From positions 1 to 7,453 of the forward strand of contig CAKPLD010000058.1 in assembly GCA_934167225.1 (NCBI GenBank): a DNA stretch of 7,453 nt, read 5' to 3'. The notes under the pieces were generated by a model that was given only the letters and a program-made list of their open reading frames with translations, did no database searches and was not told the DNA's origin. This document shows positions 1-4,410 of the stretch, in pieces. Position numbers and translations under genes: made by a program. Every line of letters begins with the position of its first letter. Positions within the stretch are counted from its first letter, which is position 1. The stretch is from an uncultured Clostridia bacterium (GTDB lineage: Bacteria; Bacillota; Clostridia; TANB77; CAG-508).

Positions 1-75
1 TTTCTCTAATTGGTTGGCGATATATACCTCCAATACGGACTTTCACCGATTAGCTAAACGACATGCCTGTCGCAC
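1..75 (-). mobile_element. 5' end of a group IIC intron (truncated by window edge)
   Basis: On the minus strand, directly after a terminator, the sequence begins GTGCGACAGGCATGTCG and continues to a GGTGAAAGTCC block. GTGYG is the consensus 5' end of group II introns. CGACA/TGTCG forms the first short helix with loop GGCA, and the GGCATG and GGTGAAAGTCC blocks resemble the start of domain I in class C introns such as the one from Oceanobacillus iheyensis (from memory). Class C introns insert just downstream of intrinsic terminators, which is the arrangement here. The intron body and any reverse transcriptase lie outside the window. It could also be a fragment rather than a complete intron. 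Confidence 0.7.
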
Positions 76-79
76 AACT

Positions 80-110
80 AAAAAAGAGAGAAATTTATTA
101 TTTCCCTCTT
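80..110 (-). terminator. Intrinsic terminator of the minus-strand gene at 98-310
   Basis: Bases 84-94 pair with 100-110 in an 11-bp stem with a 5-nt loop, followed on the minus strand by a T run. One pair is a G-U wobble on the minus strand but an A-C mismatch on the plus strand, so the structure is built for minus-strand transcription. The stop codon of the upstream gene lies in the loop side of this hairpin. It is also the presumed target of the adjacent group IIC intron. Confidence 0.75.
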
Positions 111-310
111 ATAATTTTTGTTAGTTTTACATTCAATTTTAATAAAGTTTGTATTTCCTCTGTTGTTTCTTCGAATTCTCTTTCGTCGAATTCATCTCTT
201 TCACATATGTCTTCTGTGATATAATCTTGTAGAGTTCCCATTTTTATGTCTAAGGCTTCAATTATTTGCATTAATTCTTCTTGATTTAATTCAATATTAT
301 ACTTTTTCAT
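98..310 (-). CDS. Small acidic hypothetical protein
   Basis: Seventy-residue protein of unknown function, beginning MKKYNIELNQEELMQ. It is charged, rich in Glu and Asp, and apparently all helical, with an EFDEREFEETTEEI acidic stretch at about residues 41-54 that could be coiled coil; there is no membrane segment and no cysteine pair. I chose the ATG at 310: an AGAAAGG ribosome binding site lies 11 nt upstream. A GTG at 319 is in frame but only 2 nt from that site. It is transcribed away from the phage operon and ends inside its own terminator. Whether it belongs to the prophage or the host cannot be told from this window. Confidence 0.6.
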   Translation of the reverse strand: MKKYNIELNQEELMQIIEALDIKMGTLQDYITEDICERDEFDEREFEETTEEIQTLLKLNVKLTKIIRGK

Positions 311-317
311 AAAAACC

Positions 318-488
318 ACAACCTTTCTATTTTATTTTCAATGTGCTTTTAAGCTTGCCCAAAACTATGCACATTGGTTTTAATAAATCAAAGAAAGGCT
401 TAAGAGGTTATGACCTTGATTTGTTAAAAGCAAGGTGCTACCCTAAAAAAGCTTAAAAGGAAATTGAAAAATAAAATAGGAAGGTTGT
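318..488. repeat. Inverted duplication of a leader region (about 39-bp arms)
   Basis: The arm at 318-356 and the arm at 449-488 are inverted copies with about 36 of 40 positions matching, separated by 92 nt. Read outward, each arm goes AAGCTTAAAAG, then ATTGAAAA, TAAAATAG, an AAGG-type ribosome binding site, GTTGT and, 6-10 nt further, ATGAAAA. So each arm is a translation-initiation region, one feeding the minus-strand gene at 98-310 and the other a 17-codon plus-strand ORF at 494. Competing hairpins are present: CAATGTGC (339-346) with GCACATTG (372-379), AAATCAA (387-393) with TTGATTT (415-421), and ACCTTG/CAAGGT near 411-434. No gene is seen inside the spacer. Confidence 0.7.
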
Positions 489-493
489 ACTGC

Positions 494-547
494 ATGAAAA
501 TATTCACTGCATATCACTACACTAGAAATACATACAACGAGATTTAA
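494..547 (+). CDS. Possible 17-residue leader peptide or gene remnant
   Basis: ATG with an AGGAAGG ribosome binding site about 9 nt upstream opens a 17-codon frame beginning MKIFTAYHYT. The initiation region is a copy of the one for the gene at 98-310, so this may be the stub of a lost paralogue or a leader peptide. The length gives no statistical support; only the good initiation site and the duplicated context argue for it. Confidence 0.25.
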   Translation: MKIFTAYHYTRNTYNEI

Positions 548-621
548 TAAAATGAAATAAATATAAAATACAATATACAGGGTTGTGGTGGTTGGGTTCG
601 TACCCAATGTATCTTCATCTA
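548..621. other. Non-coding stretch with a TTGGGT-TCGT-ACCCAA hairpin
   Basis: Between the tiny ORF and the toxin promoter I see no supportable gene. Bases 592-597 pair perfectly with 602-607 around a TCGT loop. There is no T run after the hairpin, so it is not an intrinsic terminator. It lies just upstream of the TTGACA of the next promoter. Function unknown. Confidence 0.4.
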
Positions 622-650
622 TTGACAAAATTAGACAAATAGTTTATAGT
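622..650 (+). promoter_or_regulatory. Sigma-70-type promoter of the Fst-like toxin RNA
   Basis: A perfect TTGACA at 622-627, a 17-nt spacer and TATAGT at 645-650. Transcription would start near 657, exactly where the RNA can fold TGCC (657-660) against GGCA (673-676), a 5' stem-loop just upstream of the GGAGG. In the par locus of pAD1 a comparable 5' structure limits toxin translation. Confidence 0.75.
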
Positions 651-693
651 ATCTATTGCCGACTTGCTTAGTGGCAGGAAGGAGGTTCTACGA

Positions 694-762
694 TTGAAAG
701 ACTTGATGAGATTGTTGAAACTTTATCTTATTTACTTAATTGTAAAAAGTTTAGGGGAGTAG
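694..762 (+). CDS. Fst-like small hydrophobic type I toxin peptide
   Basis: Twenty-two-residue peptide beginning MKDLMRLL, continuing as a Leu/Ile/Tyr-rich membrane helix and ending KSLGE. It starts with TTG, 8 nt after a strong GGAGG (681-685). The first five residues, MKDLM, equal the start of the Fst toxin of plasmid pAD1 as I remember it; Fst is longer, at about 33 residues. Fst-type peptides insert in the membrane and arrest the cell when antisense RNA repression is lost. Context supports the call: a strong promoter, a bidirectional terminator, and a convergent promoter for a short antisense RNA sharing the repeat GACTTGAT (700-707 and 825-832). An alternative frame one base earlier (start ATT at 693) reads as an amphipathic peptide but would need a very rare start codon. 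Confidence 0.6.
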   Translation: MKDLMRLLKLYLIYLIVKSLGE

Positions 763-768
763 GCGTAC

Positions 769-808
769 AAAAAAGACTGGGATTTGACACTTTTCCCAGT
801 CCTTTTTT
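769..808. terminator. Bidirectional intrinsic terminator shared by convergent RNAs
   Basis: GACTGGGA (775-782) pairs perfectly with TCCCAGTC (794-801) around an 11-nt loop. An A run precedes and a T run follows, so it can stop transcripts from either side: the toxin RNA from the left and the antisense RNA or repressor transcript from the right. Confidence 0.9.
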
Positions 809-842
809 GTTCTACTTTTTACTTGACTTGATTTGCAATTGC
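769..842 (-). ncRNA. Putative antitoxin RNA (RNA II-like) of the Fst-type locus
   Basis: A minus-strand promoter at 849-877 would start an RNA near 842 that ends at the bidirectional terminator, giving about 70 nt, close to the size of pAD1 RNA II. It overlaps the toxin RNA at the terminator, where the two are fully complementary. Its 5' part contains the complement of GACTTGAT and GACTTG, which occur in the toxin RNA at 661-666 and over the first toxin codons at 700-707. That matches the way RNA II contacts RNA I through repeats near the Fst start. There is no open frame of note in it. Confidence 0.55.
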
Positions 843-848
843 ACTATT

Positions 849-877
849 ATAATAGCACATATTTTATTATATGTCAA
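849..877 (-). promoter_or_regulatory. Promoter of the antisense RNA
   Basis: On the minus strand: TTGACA (complement of 872-877), a 17-nt spacer, and an extended -10 element TGC TATTAT (complement of 849-857). It overlaps the last bases of the repressor gene and points left, toward the bidirectional terminator only about 75 nt away, so its only product is a short RNA. Confidence 0.65.
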
Positions 878-1113
878 ATGTTATTTTTTATTCTTGGGTA
901 TGGTTTTATTTCATTTGTTTGTCCTAGTATATAATCAATTGAGGTATTATAGTATTTTGACAAAGTAATTAAAACTTTTGTTGGTATATCATTATTACCT
1001 ATTTCATATTGATTATATCCTGTTCTCGACATATGTATTTCATCTGCAATTTGTTGTTGCGTTTTGTTTTTGTCTTCTCGTAAATCCCTTAATCTTGGAT
1101 ATTTTTCTGCCAT
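874..1113 (-). CDS. Cro/CI-family HTH repressor (phage immunity)
   Basis: Seventy-nine-residue DNA-binding protein of the XRE/HTH_3 family. The helix-turn-helix spans about residues 18-39: TQQQIADEIH, the turn MS, then recognition helix RTGYNQYEIG; NNDIPTKVLITLSKYYNTSIDYILG is the usual continuation of this domain. It is single-domain, with no LexA-like protease part. It starts at an ATG 6 nt after AGGTGA. It is divergent from the phage operon and separated from it by TGACTTA operator sites, so it most likely represses the rightward promoter and regulates itself, maintaining lysogeny. Its transcript can run to the bidirectional terminator at 769-808. Confidence 0.88.
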   Translation of the reverse strand: MAEKYPRLRDLREDKNKTQQQIADEIHMSRTGYNQYEIGNNDIPTKVLITLSKYYNTSIDYILGQTNEIKPYPRIKNNI

Positions 1114-1131
1114 CTTTTATCACCTAAAAAA

Positions 1132-1140
1132 ATTATAACA
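1132..1140 (-). promoter_or_regulatory. Extended -10 promoter of the repressor gene
   Basis: The minus strand reads TGTTATAAT here, an extended -10 element (TGnTATAAT), about 18 nt upstream of the repressor start codon. No good -35 hexamer is seen, as is common for extended -10 promoters. The nearest TGACTTA half-site abuts its upstream side. Confidence 0.55.
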
Positions 1141-1146
1141 TTTTTT

Positions 1147-1211
1147 TGACTTAAATCTTGACATTTGACTTAAATTATGTCATTATATTTTTAGTGACTT
1201 AAAATAAGTCA
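1147..1211. promoter_or_regulatory. Repressor operator array of TGACTTA sites
   Basis: Three sites of the same kind: a half-site TGACTTAAAT at 1147-1156; a near-palindrome at 1166-1182 with arms TGACTTA and TATGTCA; and a perfect 7-bp-arm palindrome TGACTTA-AAA-TAAGTCA at 1195-1211. The two palindromes are both 17 bp, and their left edges are 29 bp apart. They cover or flank both divergent promoters, so they are the natural binding sites for the repressor encoded at 874-1113. Confidence 0.75.
1158..1186 (+). promoter_or_regulatory. Rightward phage operon promoter
   Basis: TTGACA at 1158-1163, a 17-nt spacer and CATTAT at 1181-1186. One operator palindrome fills the spacer and the other lies just past the -10 element, so bound repressor would block it. 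Confidence 0.6.
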
Positions 1212-1273
1212 TTGCAAACTAGTTTAAATCAGTAATCAAATATCCCATGGTTACTGATAGAGGGGAGAATTTT

Positions 1274-1468
1274 ATGAAAAGATATGTATTAGGTGATTAC
1301 GAATTGGATTGTCCTGAAATTCATTTGCTAAGAAGAGCAATTGAAACTCATATTCATCAAAATGAAAAATTTATAGGCGTAACTACTGAAAAATTAGCTC
1401 AATTTTATAAAGATGAAAATGAAAAACTTTTCTTAATGCTAGATCAATTAGAAAGGTATGGTAAATAA
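1274..1468 (+). CDS. Hypothetical early phage protein
   Basis: Sixty-four-residue protein of unknown function beginning MKRYVLGDYELDCPE; first gene of the operon behind the repressed promoter. It is soluble, mostly helical, with a His-containing ETHIHQNEKF stretch. The ATG at 1274 follows AGGGGAG at 6-7 nt. An in-frame ATG at 1247 lacks a ribosome binding site and is rejected. By position, straight after the operators and before the ssDNA-binding protein, it may help control replication or the lysogeny switch; nothing in the sequence proves that. Confidence 0.7.
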   Translation: MKRYVLGDYELDCPEIHLLRRAIETHIHQNEKFIGVTTEKLAQFYKDENEKLFLMLDQLERYGK

Positions 1469-1669
1469 ATGGACAGTCAAGACAAAATACTAGTAATAAA
1501 TCCAAATGTAATCGATGATGTTGTTGAAATATTAGAATTTTACAAAGACCAAGTAGAATTGGTTTATAAAAAAGAAAATAAAAAGAAAAGCCCGAAATTT
1601 GATTTAATTTCAGAATTAATTGAAGAAAGTCAGAGAGTAGGGGACTTAATAAAGATACTAGAAAAATAG
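1469..1669 (+). CDS. Hypothetical early phage protein, charged helical
   Basis: Sixty-six-residue protein of unknown function beginning MDSQDKILVINPNV. The start codon directly abuts the TAA of the previous gene, and the ribosome binding site GAAAGG lies in that gene's end, so the two are translationally coupled. A basic patch (KKENKKKSPK, about residues 34-43) is flanked by acidic helices (ILEFYKDQVELVY and LISELIEESQRVGDLIKILE), which could form a coiled coil. No membrane segment. Confidence 0.7.
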   Translation: MDSQDKILVINPNVIDDVVEILEFYKDQVELVYKKENKKKSPKFDLISELIEESQRVGDLIKILEK

Positions 1670-1687
1670 AAAGGAAGTAGATTAATT

Positions 1688-2002
1688 ATGCAATGTGAAG
1701 GAATGTTTAAATTTAGAAGTATAACACATGTTAATGCTGGAAGTTTTACAAATAAAGATGGAGAAGTAGTGAACTATGGAGAGAGCTATAAATTGAAAGT
1801 TGACGAAGTTACACCTCAAGGGTTATTCGAAAGAACTTTCAAAATAGCTTCAGATAGTGTTTTAATACCTGAATTAATGAAATATGGAGTATATCAAGAT
1901 ATACATTTAATATTTGATGTTATTATATATGCTTCAAGTTGTCGTGTTGTTCCAGTAGGTATTGTAAAAGATAGACCAGAAGAAAAACAAAGAAATAATT
2001 AG
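1688..2002 (+). CDS. Phage single-stranded DNA-binding protein (gpV-like)
   Basis: A 104-residue protein that looks like an inovirus ssDNA-binding protein. Such proteins are small OB-fold dimers that coat the newly made (+) strand, stop complementary-strand synthesis and are replaced by coat protein at the membrane. The pattern of alternating short beta strands and turns (for example FKFRSITHVNAGSF, SYKLKVDEVTP, and VIIYASSCRVVPVGIV near the end) and the basic, charged tail fit this. It starts at an ATG about 10 nt after AAAGGAAG. Position before the coat gene is the same as gene V before genes VII/IX/VIII in M13. The family assignment is from pattern and context, not a catalytic motif. Confidence 0.65.
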   Translation: MQCEGMFKFRSITHVNAGSFTNKDGEVVNYGESYKLKVDEVTPQGLFERTFKIASDSVLIPELMKYGVYQDIHLIFDVIIYASSCRVVPVGIVKDRPEEKQRNN

Positions 2003-2009
2003 TTATATC

Positions 2010-2075
2010 AGTATATATCAAGCCCCTTATTTTGCTTAGTTGTAGGCTTTTACCTTCAATTGTTTGATATATACT
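2010..2075. other. Long stem-loop upstream of the major coat gene
   Basis: AGTATATATCAA (2010-2021) and TTGATATATACT (2064-2075) are perfect 12-bp inverted copies around a 42-nt loop. Inside, AAGCC (2020-2024) can pair instead with GGCTT (2045-2049). It sits between the ssDNA-binding and coat genes. It could be an mRNA stabiliser or processing site, a weak terminator, or a ssDNA element such as a packaging signal. Confidence 0.55.
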
Positions 2076-2111
2076 TTTATATAAAATAATCCCAATAAGG
2101 AGGTAGCTGTT

Positions 2112-2261
2112 ATGTTAAAAGAAGTAGTAACTGCACAAATGTGCCAAGGTGTTTTACAAGAAATCGTAGACCTTTTACCAGTTTTAATACCAGTTGCAAT
2201 AACTTTTATTGCAGTAAGAAAAGGTATTTCGTTCTTACTTGGAACATTAAAGAGTGCCTAA
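2112..2261 (+). CDS. Major coat protein (pVIII-like)
   Basis: Forty-nine-residue protein with the layout of an inovirus major coat protein: an amphipathic N-terminal part (MLKEVVTAQMCQGVLQEIVD), a hydrophobic membrane helix at about residues 21-35 (LLPVLIPVAITFIAV), and a basic C-terminal part (RKGISFLLGTLKSA) that would face the DNA in the virion. No signal peptide is evident, so it probably inserts in the membrane directly as an inner-membrane helix, as Pf-type coats do. It has the strongest ribosome binding site in the window (AAGGAGGT, 7 nt before the ATG) and a strong terminator right after it, both fitting high expression. Its C-terminal 35 residues have a homologue in the zero-frame tail of the minor coat gene at 2662-3318. 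Confidence 0.85.
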   Translation: MLKEVVTAQMCQGVLQEIVDLLPVLIPVAITFIAVRKGISFLLGTLKSA

Positions 2262-2267
2262 CATAGT

Positions 2268-2295
2268 GGAGGGCTTCGGCTCTCCTTATTTTTTT
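2268..2295 (+). terminator. Strong terminator after the major coat gene
   Basis: GGAGGGC (2268-2274) pairs with GCTCTCC (2279-2285) around a TTCG tetraloop closed by C-G, followed by TTATTTTTTT. A terminator directly after the major coat gene is the M13 arrangement: it gives abundant coat mRNA, while read-through supplies the minor proteins and assembly ATPase at lower level. Confidence 0.92.
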
Positions 2296-2313
2296 AGAAA
2301 GTAGGGATTTTAT

Positions 2314-2649
2314 TTGGATAATAATATAAATGAAACCGAAGAATGGGAAAATATTTTAAATGAAAATATTATGGAAGATTCTTCGGAAGAAAATTCATCA
2401 GTAGAAGAAAATAATACTACTGTTGATAATACAGAAAATAACACAATAGAAAACACTTCAAATGATATAGTTGAAAATATTGTAAATGATGTACAAAACG
2501 AAACAACGGCAAATACTGTTATTGATGAAAGCAACGTTACAATTGAAACTATTCATGAAGATTTGGTTTTTATTGGTTCATTTTTAATATTTTTTACTAT
2601 TTTTTTATTAATAAAAACAATATTCAAGTTTTTTGATATGTTTTTTTAG
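2314..2649 (+). CDS. Acidic, Asn/Thr-rich single-pass membrane protein (possible minor virion protein)
   Basis: A 111-residue protein starting with TTG 7 nt after AGGGA. Residues 1-80 are low-complexity and acidic, rich in Glu, Asn, Thr and Asp (runs such as EENNTTVDNTENNTIENT) with hardly any positive charge. Residues 85-107 form one hydrophobic helix (LVFIGSFLIFFTIFLLI) followed by KTIFKFFDMFF. There is no signal peptide; with the positive charge on the C-terminal side, the acidic part should face outward. By position between coat and pIII-like genes it could be a minor coat protein. I know no homologue. Confidence 0.6.
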   Translation: MDNNINETEEWENILNENIMEDSSEENSSVEENNTTVDNTENNTIENTSNDIVENIVNDVQNETTANTVIDESNVTIETIHEDLVFIGSFLIFFTIFLLIKTIFKFFDMFF

Positions 2650-2661
2650 AAAGGAGTTCTT

Positions 2662-3318
2662 ATGGAACGTGTTTATAAAAGGGAAGGGATTTTATTTAAA
2701 ATTTTACCATGCTTGTTAATTGCTATGTATGTGGTTATGTGCATATATGGTTCAACTGTTTGTGCATACGATGTTTCTTATAATGATAATACATATACTT
2801 TAAATGATGAAATTTCAAATTTCAAGTATATTGCTACAGTTCAATTGGACAGTTATGTACATATTATCTGCTCAGATAAACCTTTTGTATTTTTTACCGA
2901 CGGTGTAAACGGTGAAGGTTCTCCTATTTGGTATATTGGATTTCCAGAATCTGATGGAACTTTTTACTATAAATCAGTTTGGTGGAGCAATGTATCAAGT
3001 ATCCCTTCTTATACTTTAAGTGATTTTTCTGAGTCCGGTGTTTGCAGTTCTACGTTTTCAATTCCTAAAAATTGGACAGAAGCAAACCACGCAACTTCTT
3101 CTTTTGATTTAAAGGATAAGGACGGAAATGTGGTTTTTCAGGGAGCCAGTCAGGAAGCACTGGCGACAATAATCAGACCCCAAGTGGAGGGAATACAACT
3201 ACAGACAATACTACAGGAGATAATACAAATACTTCCATTGACTATAGCAGTAGTGGTGTCTTTTCTTGGATTGCGAAAGGCTTTGAGCTGGTTATTGACA
3301 CGATTAAGGCAATCTTAA
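2662..3318 (+). CDS. Secreted ectodomain with a major-coat-like C-terminal tail (zero-frame product)
   Basis: A 218-residue protein read without frameshifting, with AAAGGAG 8 nt before the ATG. Residues 1-35 are a signal peptide: basic start MERVYKREG, a hydrophobic core, then STVCA before YDVS. Residues 36-159 are a Tyr/Ser/Asp-rich, apparently beta ectodomain with cysteines at 70 and 128 that may pair. Residues 160-218 form a tail: from LQEI to the end its 35 residues align without gaps to the last 35 of the major coat protein, 15 identical, including LQEI, LP, F, RK and S-LL. The tail uses codons unusual here (CAG, GAG, CGA, AGG, TTG) because the same DNA also encodes a Gly-rich linker in the -1 frame. 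I infer a minor virion protein able to pack among coat subunits and expose its ectodomain on the filament. Confidence 0.8.
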   Translation: MERVYKREGILFKILPCLLIAMYVVMCIYGSTVCAYDVSYNDNTYTLNDEISNFKYIATVQLDSYVHIICSDKPFVFFTDGVNGEGSPIWYIGFPESDGTFYYKSVWWSNVSSIPSYTLSDFSESGVCSSTFSIPKNWTEANHATSSFDLKDKDGNVVFQGASQEALATIIRPQVEGIQLQTILQEIIQILPLTIAVVVSFLGLRKALSWLLTRLRQS

Positions 3319-4127
3319 GTCCTGTCGAACTTTTAACCAAGTATTTAAACCCATTAAGTCCAGATTTTATATTTACAAAATTGTTTAATTGGGTAGAAAG
3401 TCTATTTAATTTTCTTAATATAGATAGTGATCAATTTATTTTTAGTAGCTTTTTTAAAAATGTTGGAAAGATACTGAATGCTCTCAATCCAACTAGTGAT
3501 ACATTTTTCTTAAAACAATTGTTCACTTGGCTTAATCCTGCTAGCGATGATTTTATTTTAAAAAAAATAGGGGACTTTTTTACCACTTTATTAGATTATT
3601 TAAATCCAGTTAGTGATAATTTTATATTATTAAAGCTTTGGGATTTTTTTACTAGTTTAATAAGTTATATAAACCCATTAAGTGATAATTTCTTTGGTAA
3701 AAAATTAATTGATATGTTTCAAGACTTATTTCAATTTATATTTGTACCAAGCCAAGAAAGAATCGACGCAATTACAAATACTGTAAAAGTAAAATTTGAA
3801 TTTGTGGACAGCGTAAAAACTGCAATAAATTCTGTGAAAGATTTATTAAATAATTTAGGTAATGCTCCTAAAATTACTTTAAATCTAAAAGCAACCAAAT
3901 ATACACAAGCACAAAATACCGTTGTATTTGATTTAAGTTGGTATGCACCATATAAAACCTATGGTGACCTTGTTATTACAGGATTTGTTTATTTAATGTT
4001 TATATGGCGTTTATTGGTAACTTTACCTAGTATTATAAATGGTGTAGGTGGATCTGCAATAACATTTGAAAAAATAGGTTCAGATACGGAACTACATAGA
4101 AGCCCATTTTTTGATGATAGAGATTAA
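2662..4127 (+). CDS. pIII-like adsorption protein made by -1 ribosomal frameshifting
   Basis: Join of 2662-3138 and 3138-4127, predicted 488 residues. The first 159 residues (signal peptide and ectodomain) are shared with the zero-frame product. After a -1 shift at G GTT TTT (3132-3138) come a Gly/Ser/Asn/Thr linker (3138-3240), a helical stretch, six LNPxSD-type repeats (3345-3740), an amphipathic region, then a membrane helix (VITGFVYLMFIWRLLVTL, DNA about 3972-4030) and a short charged end. Signal peptide, ectodomain, Gly-rich linker and C-terminal anchor is the architecture of inovirus pIII. The downstream frame has no ATG, no ribosome binding site and no signal peptide of its own, and it is open from 3120 on, so a separate start is unlikely. 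Upstream of it is the ectodomain frame; downstream the pVI-like gene, as in M13 order III-VI-I. Confidence 0.75.
3118..3164 (+). promoter_or_regulatory. Programmed -1 frameshift signal (SD-like, slippery site, stem-loop)
   Basis: Three elements in the dnaX order. An SD-like AAGGA at 3118-3122 lies 9 nt upstream of the heptamer. The heptamer G GTT TTT at 3132-3138 is in the correct phase and resembles the G GUU UUC site that I recall for phage T7 gene 10. A 6-nt spacer leads to a stem-loop GCCAGT (3145-3150)/ACTGGC (3159-3164) with an 8-nt loop. The loop GGAAG could also pair with CTTCC at 3232-3236 to make a pseudoknot. The -1 frame has a stop at 3117-3119, so a shift must occur between 3120 and 3318; the signal lies at the start of that interval. 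Confidence 0.75.
3345..3740 (+). repeat. Tandem 23-residue repeats (LNPxSDxF) in the pIII-like tail
   Basis: Six repeat starts at 3345, 3414, 3483, 3531, 3600 and 3669: spacing 69, 69, 48, 69 and 69 nt. Each begins [LI]N(P)x[SD] and continues as an amphipathic helix such as NFILLKLWDFFTSLISY. The third unit is 16 residues, missing seven. At DNA level the units share forms of TTAAATCCAxxTAGTGATxATTTT, so this is a real duplication history. The repeats probably form a stalk or hydrophobic bundle near the membrane anchor. Confidence 0.85.
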
Positions 4128-4141
4128 GGAGGAAAGGGAAA

Positions 4142-4399
4142 ATGATTGTTAATTTAATATTATTATTAGTTCAAGGAATATTAAATGTTTTGCTTCTTCC
4201 TTTGACTGTTATCAATATTGCCGTAGATTTAGTAAGTTCTATTCCGGTTACAACTGAATTTTTGCAAGTGGCAGCATATATGATCCCATGGTCAAACATA
4301 TTACCACTGATTTTATTAGTAACAGGAATTTTCATATTTAGAGCAGGTTTAGCTTTAGTAAAAGTAATTTGGAAATTTATACCGCTTTTAGGTAATTAG
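4142..4399 (+). CDS. Hydrophobic pVI-like minor coat protein
   Basis: Eighty-five-residue, strongly hydrophobic protein with an AAGGAGG ribosome binding site 9 nt before the ATG. Two to three membrane segments: about residues 3-31 (LILLLVQGILNVLLLPLTV and on), and 52-77 (LPLILLVTGIFIFRAGLALV). It ends with a basic/aromatic KVIWKFIPLLGN. Its place between the pIII-like gene and the Zot gene is that of gene VI in M13, whose product sits with pIII at the virion end and is needed for release. The call is from position, size and hydrophobicity rather than a diagnostic motif. Confidence 0.6.
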   Translation: MIVNLILLLVQGILNVLLLPLTVINIAVDLVSSIPVTTEFLQVAAYMIPWSNILPLILLVTGIFIFRAGLALVKVIWKFIPLLGN

Positions 4400-4410
4400 G
4401 GGGATAACTA

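Noticed and set aside
592..607. tRNA T-arm or terminator at the GGGTTCGTACCC hairpin
   Set aside because: The loop size does not fit a T-arm, no other cloverleaf arms are found nearby, and there is no T run for a terminator.
443..628. Minus-strand ORF of 61 residues
   Set aside because: No ribosome binding site, low-complexity composition, and it runs through the inverted repeat arm and the TTGACA of the toxin promoter.
693..895. Longer frame starting at ATT 693, one base before the toxin TTG
   Set aside because: It would need a very rare ATT start, runs through the bidirectional terminator and antisense promoter, and overlaps the end of the repressor gene. The first 16 residues look protein-like, so it is noted only as an alternative.
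1141..1211. CRISPR-like repeats from the recurring TGACTTAAA
   Set aside because: The copies are short, palindromic and located between divergent promoters, which makes them operators.
1247..1273. Upstream ATG 1247 as start of the first operon gene
   Set aside because: There is no ribosome binding site before it, while AGGGGAG lies at the right distance from ATG 1274.
2310..2534. Minus-strand Ser/Phe-rich ORF
   Set aside because: It is the shadow of the low-complexity Glu/Asn-rich gene at 2314-2649 on the plus strand.
3381..4127. A separate gene starting at TTG 3381
   Set aside because: No ribosome binding site precedes it, it has no signal peptide, and its frame is open back to 3120. It is better read as the -1 continuation of the gene at 2662.
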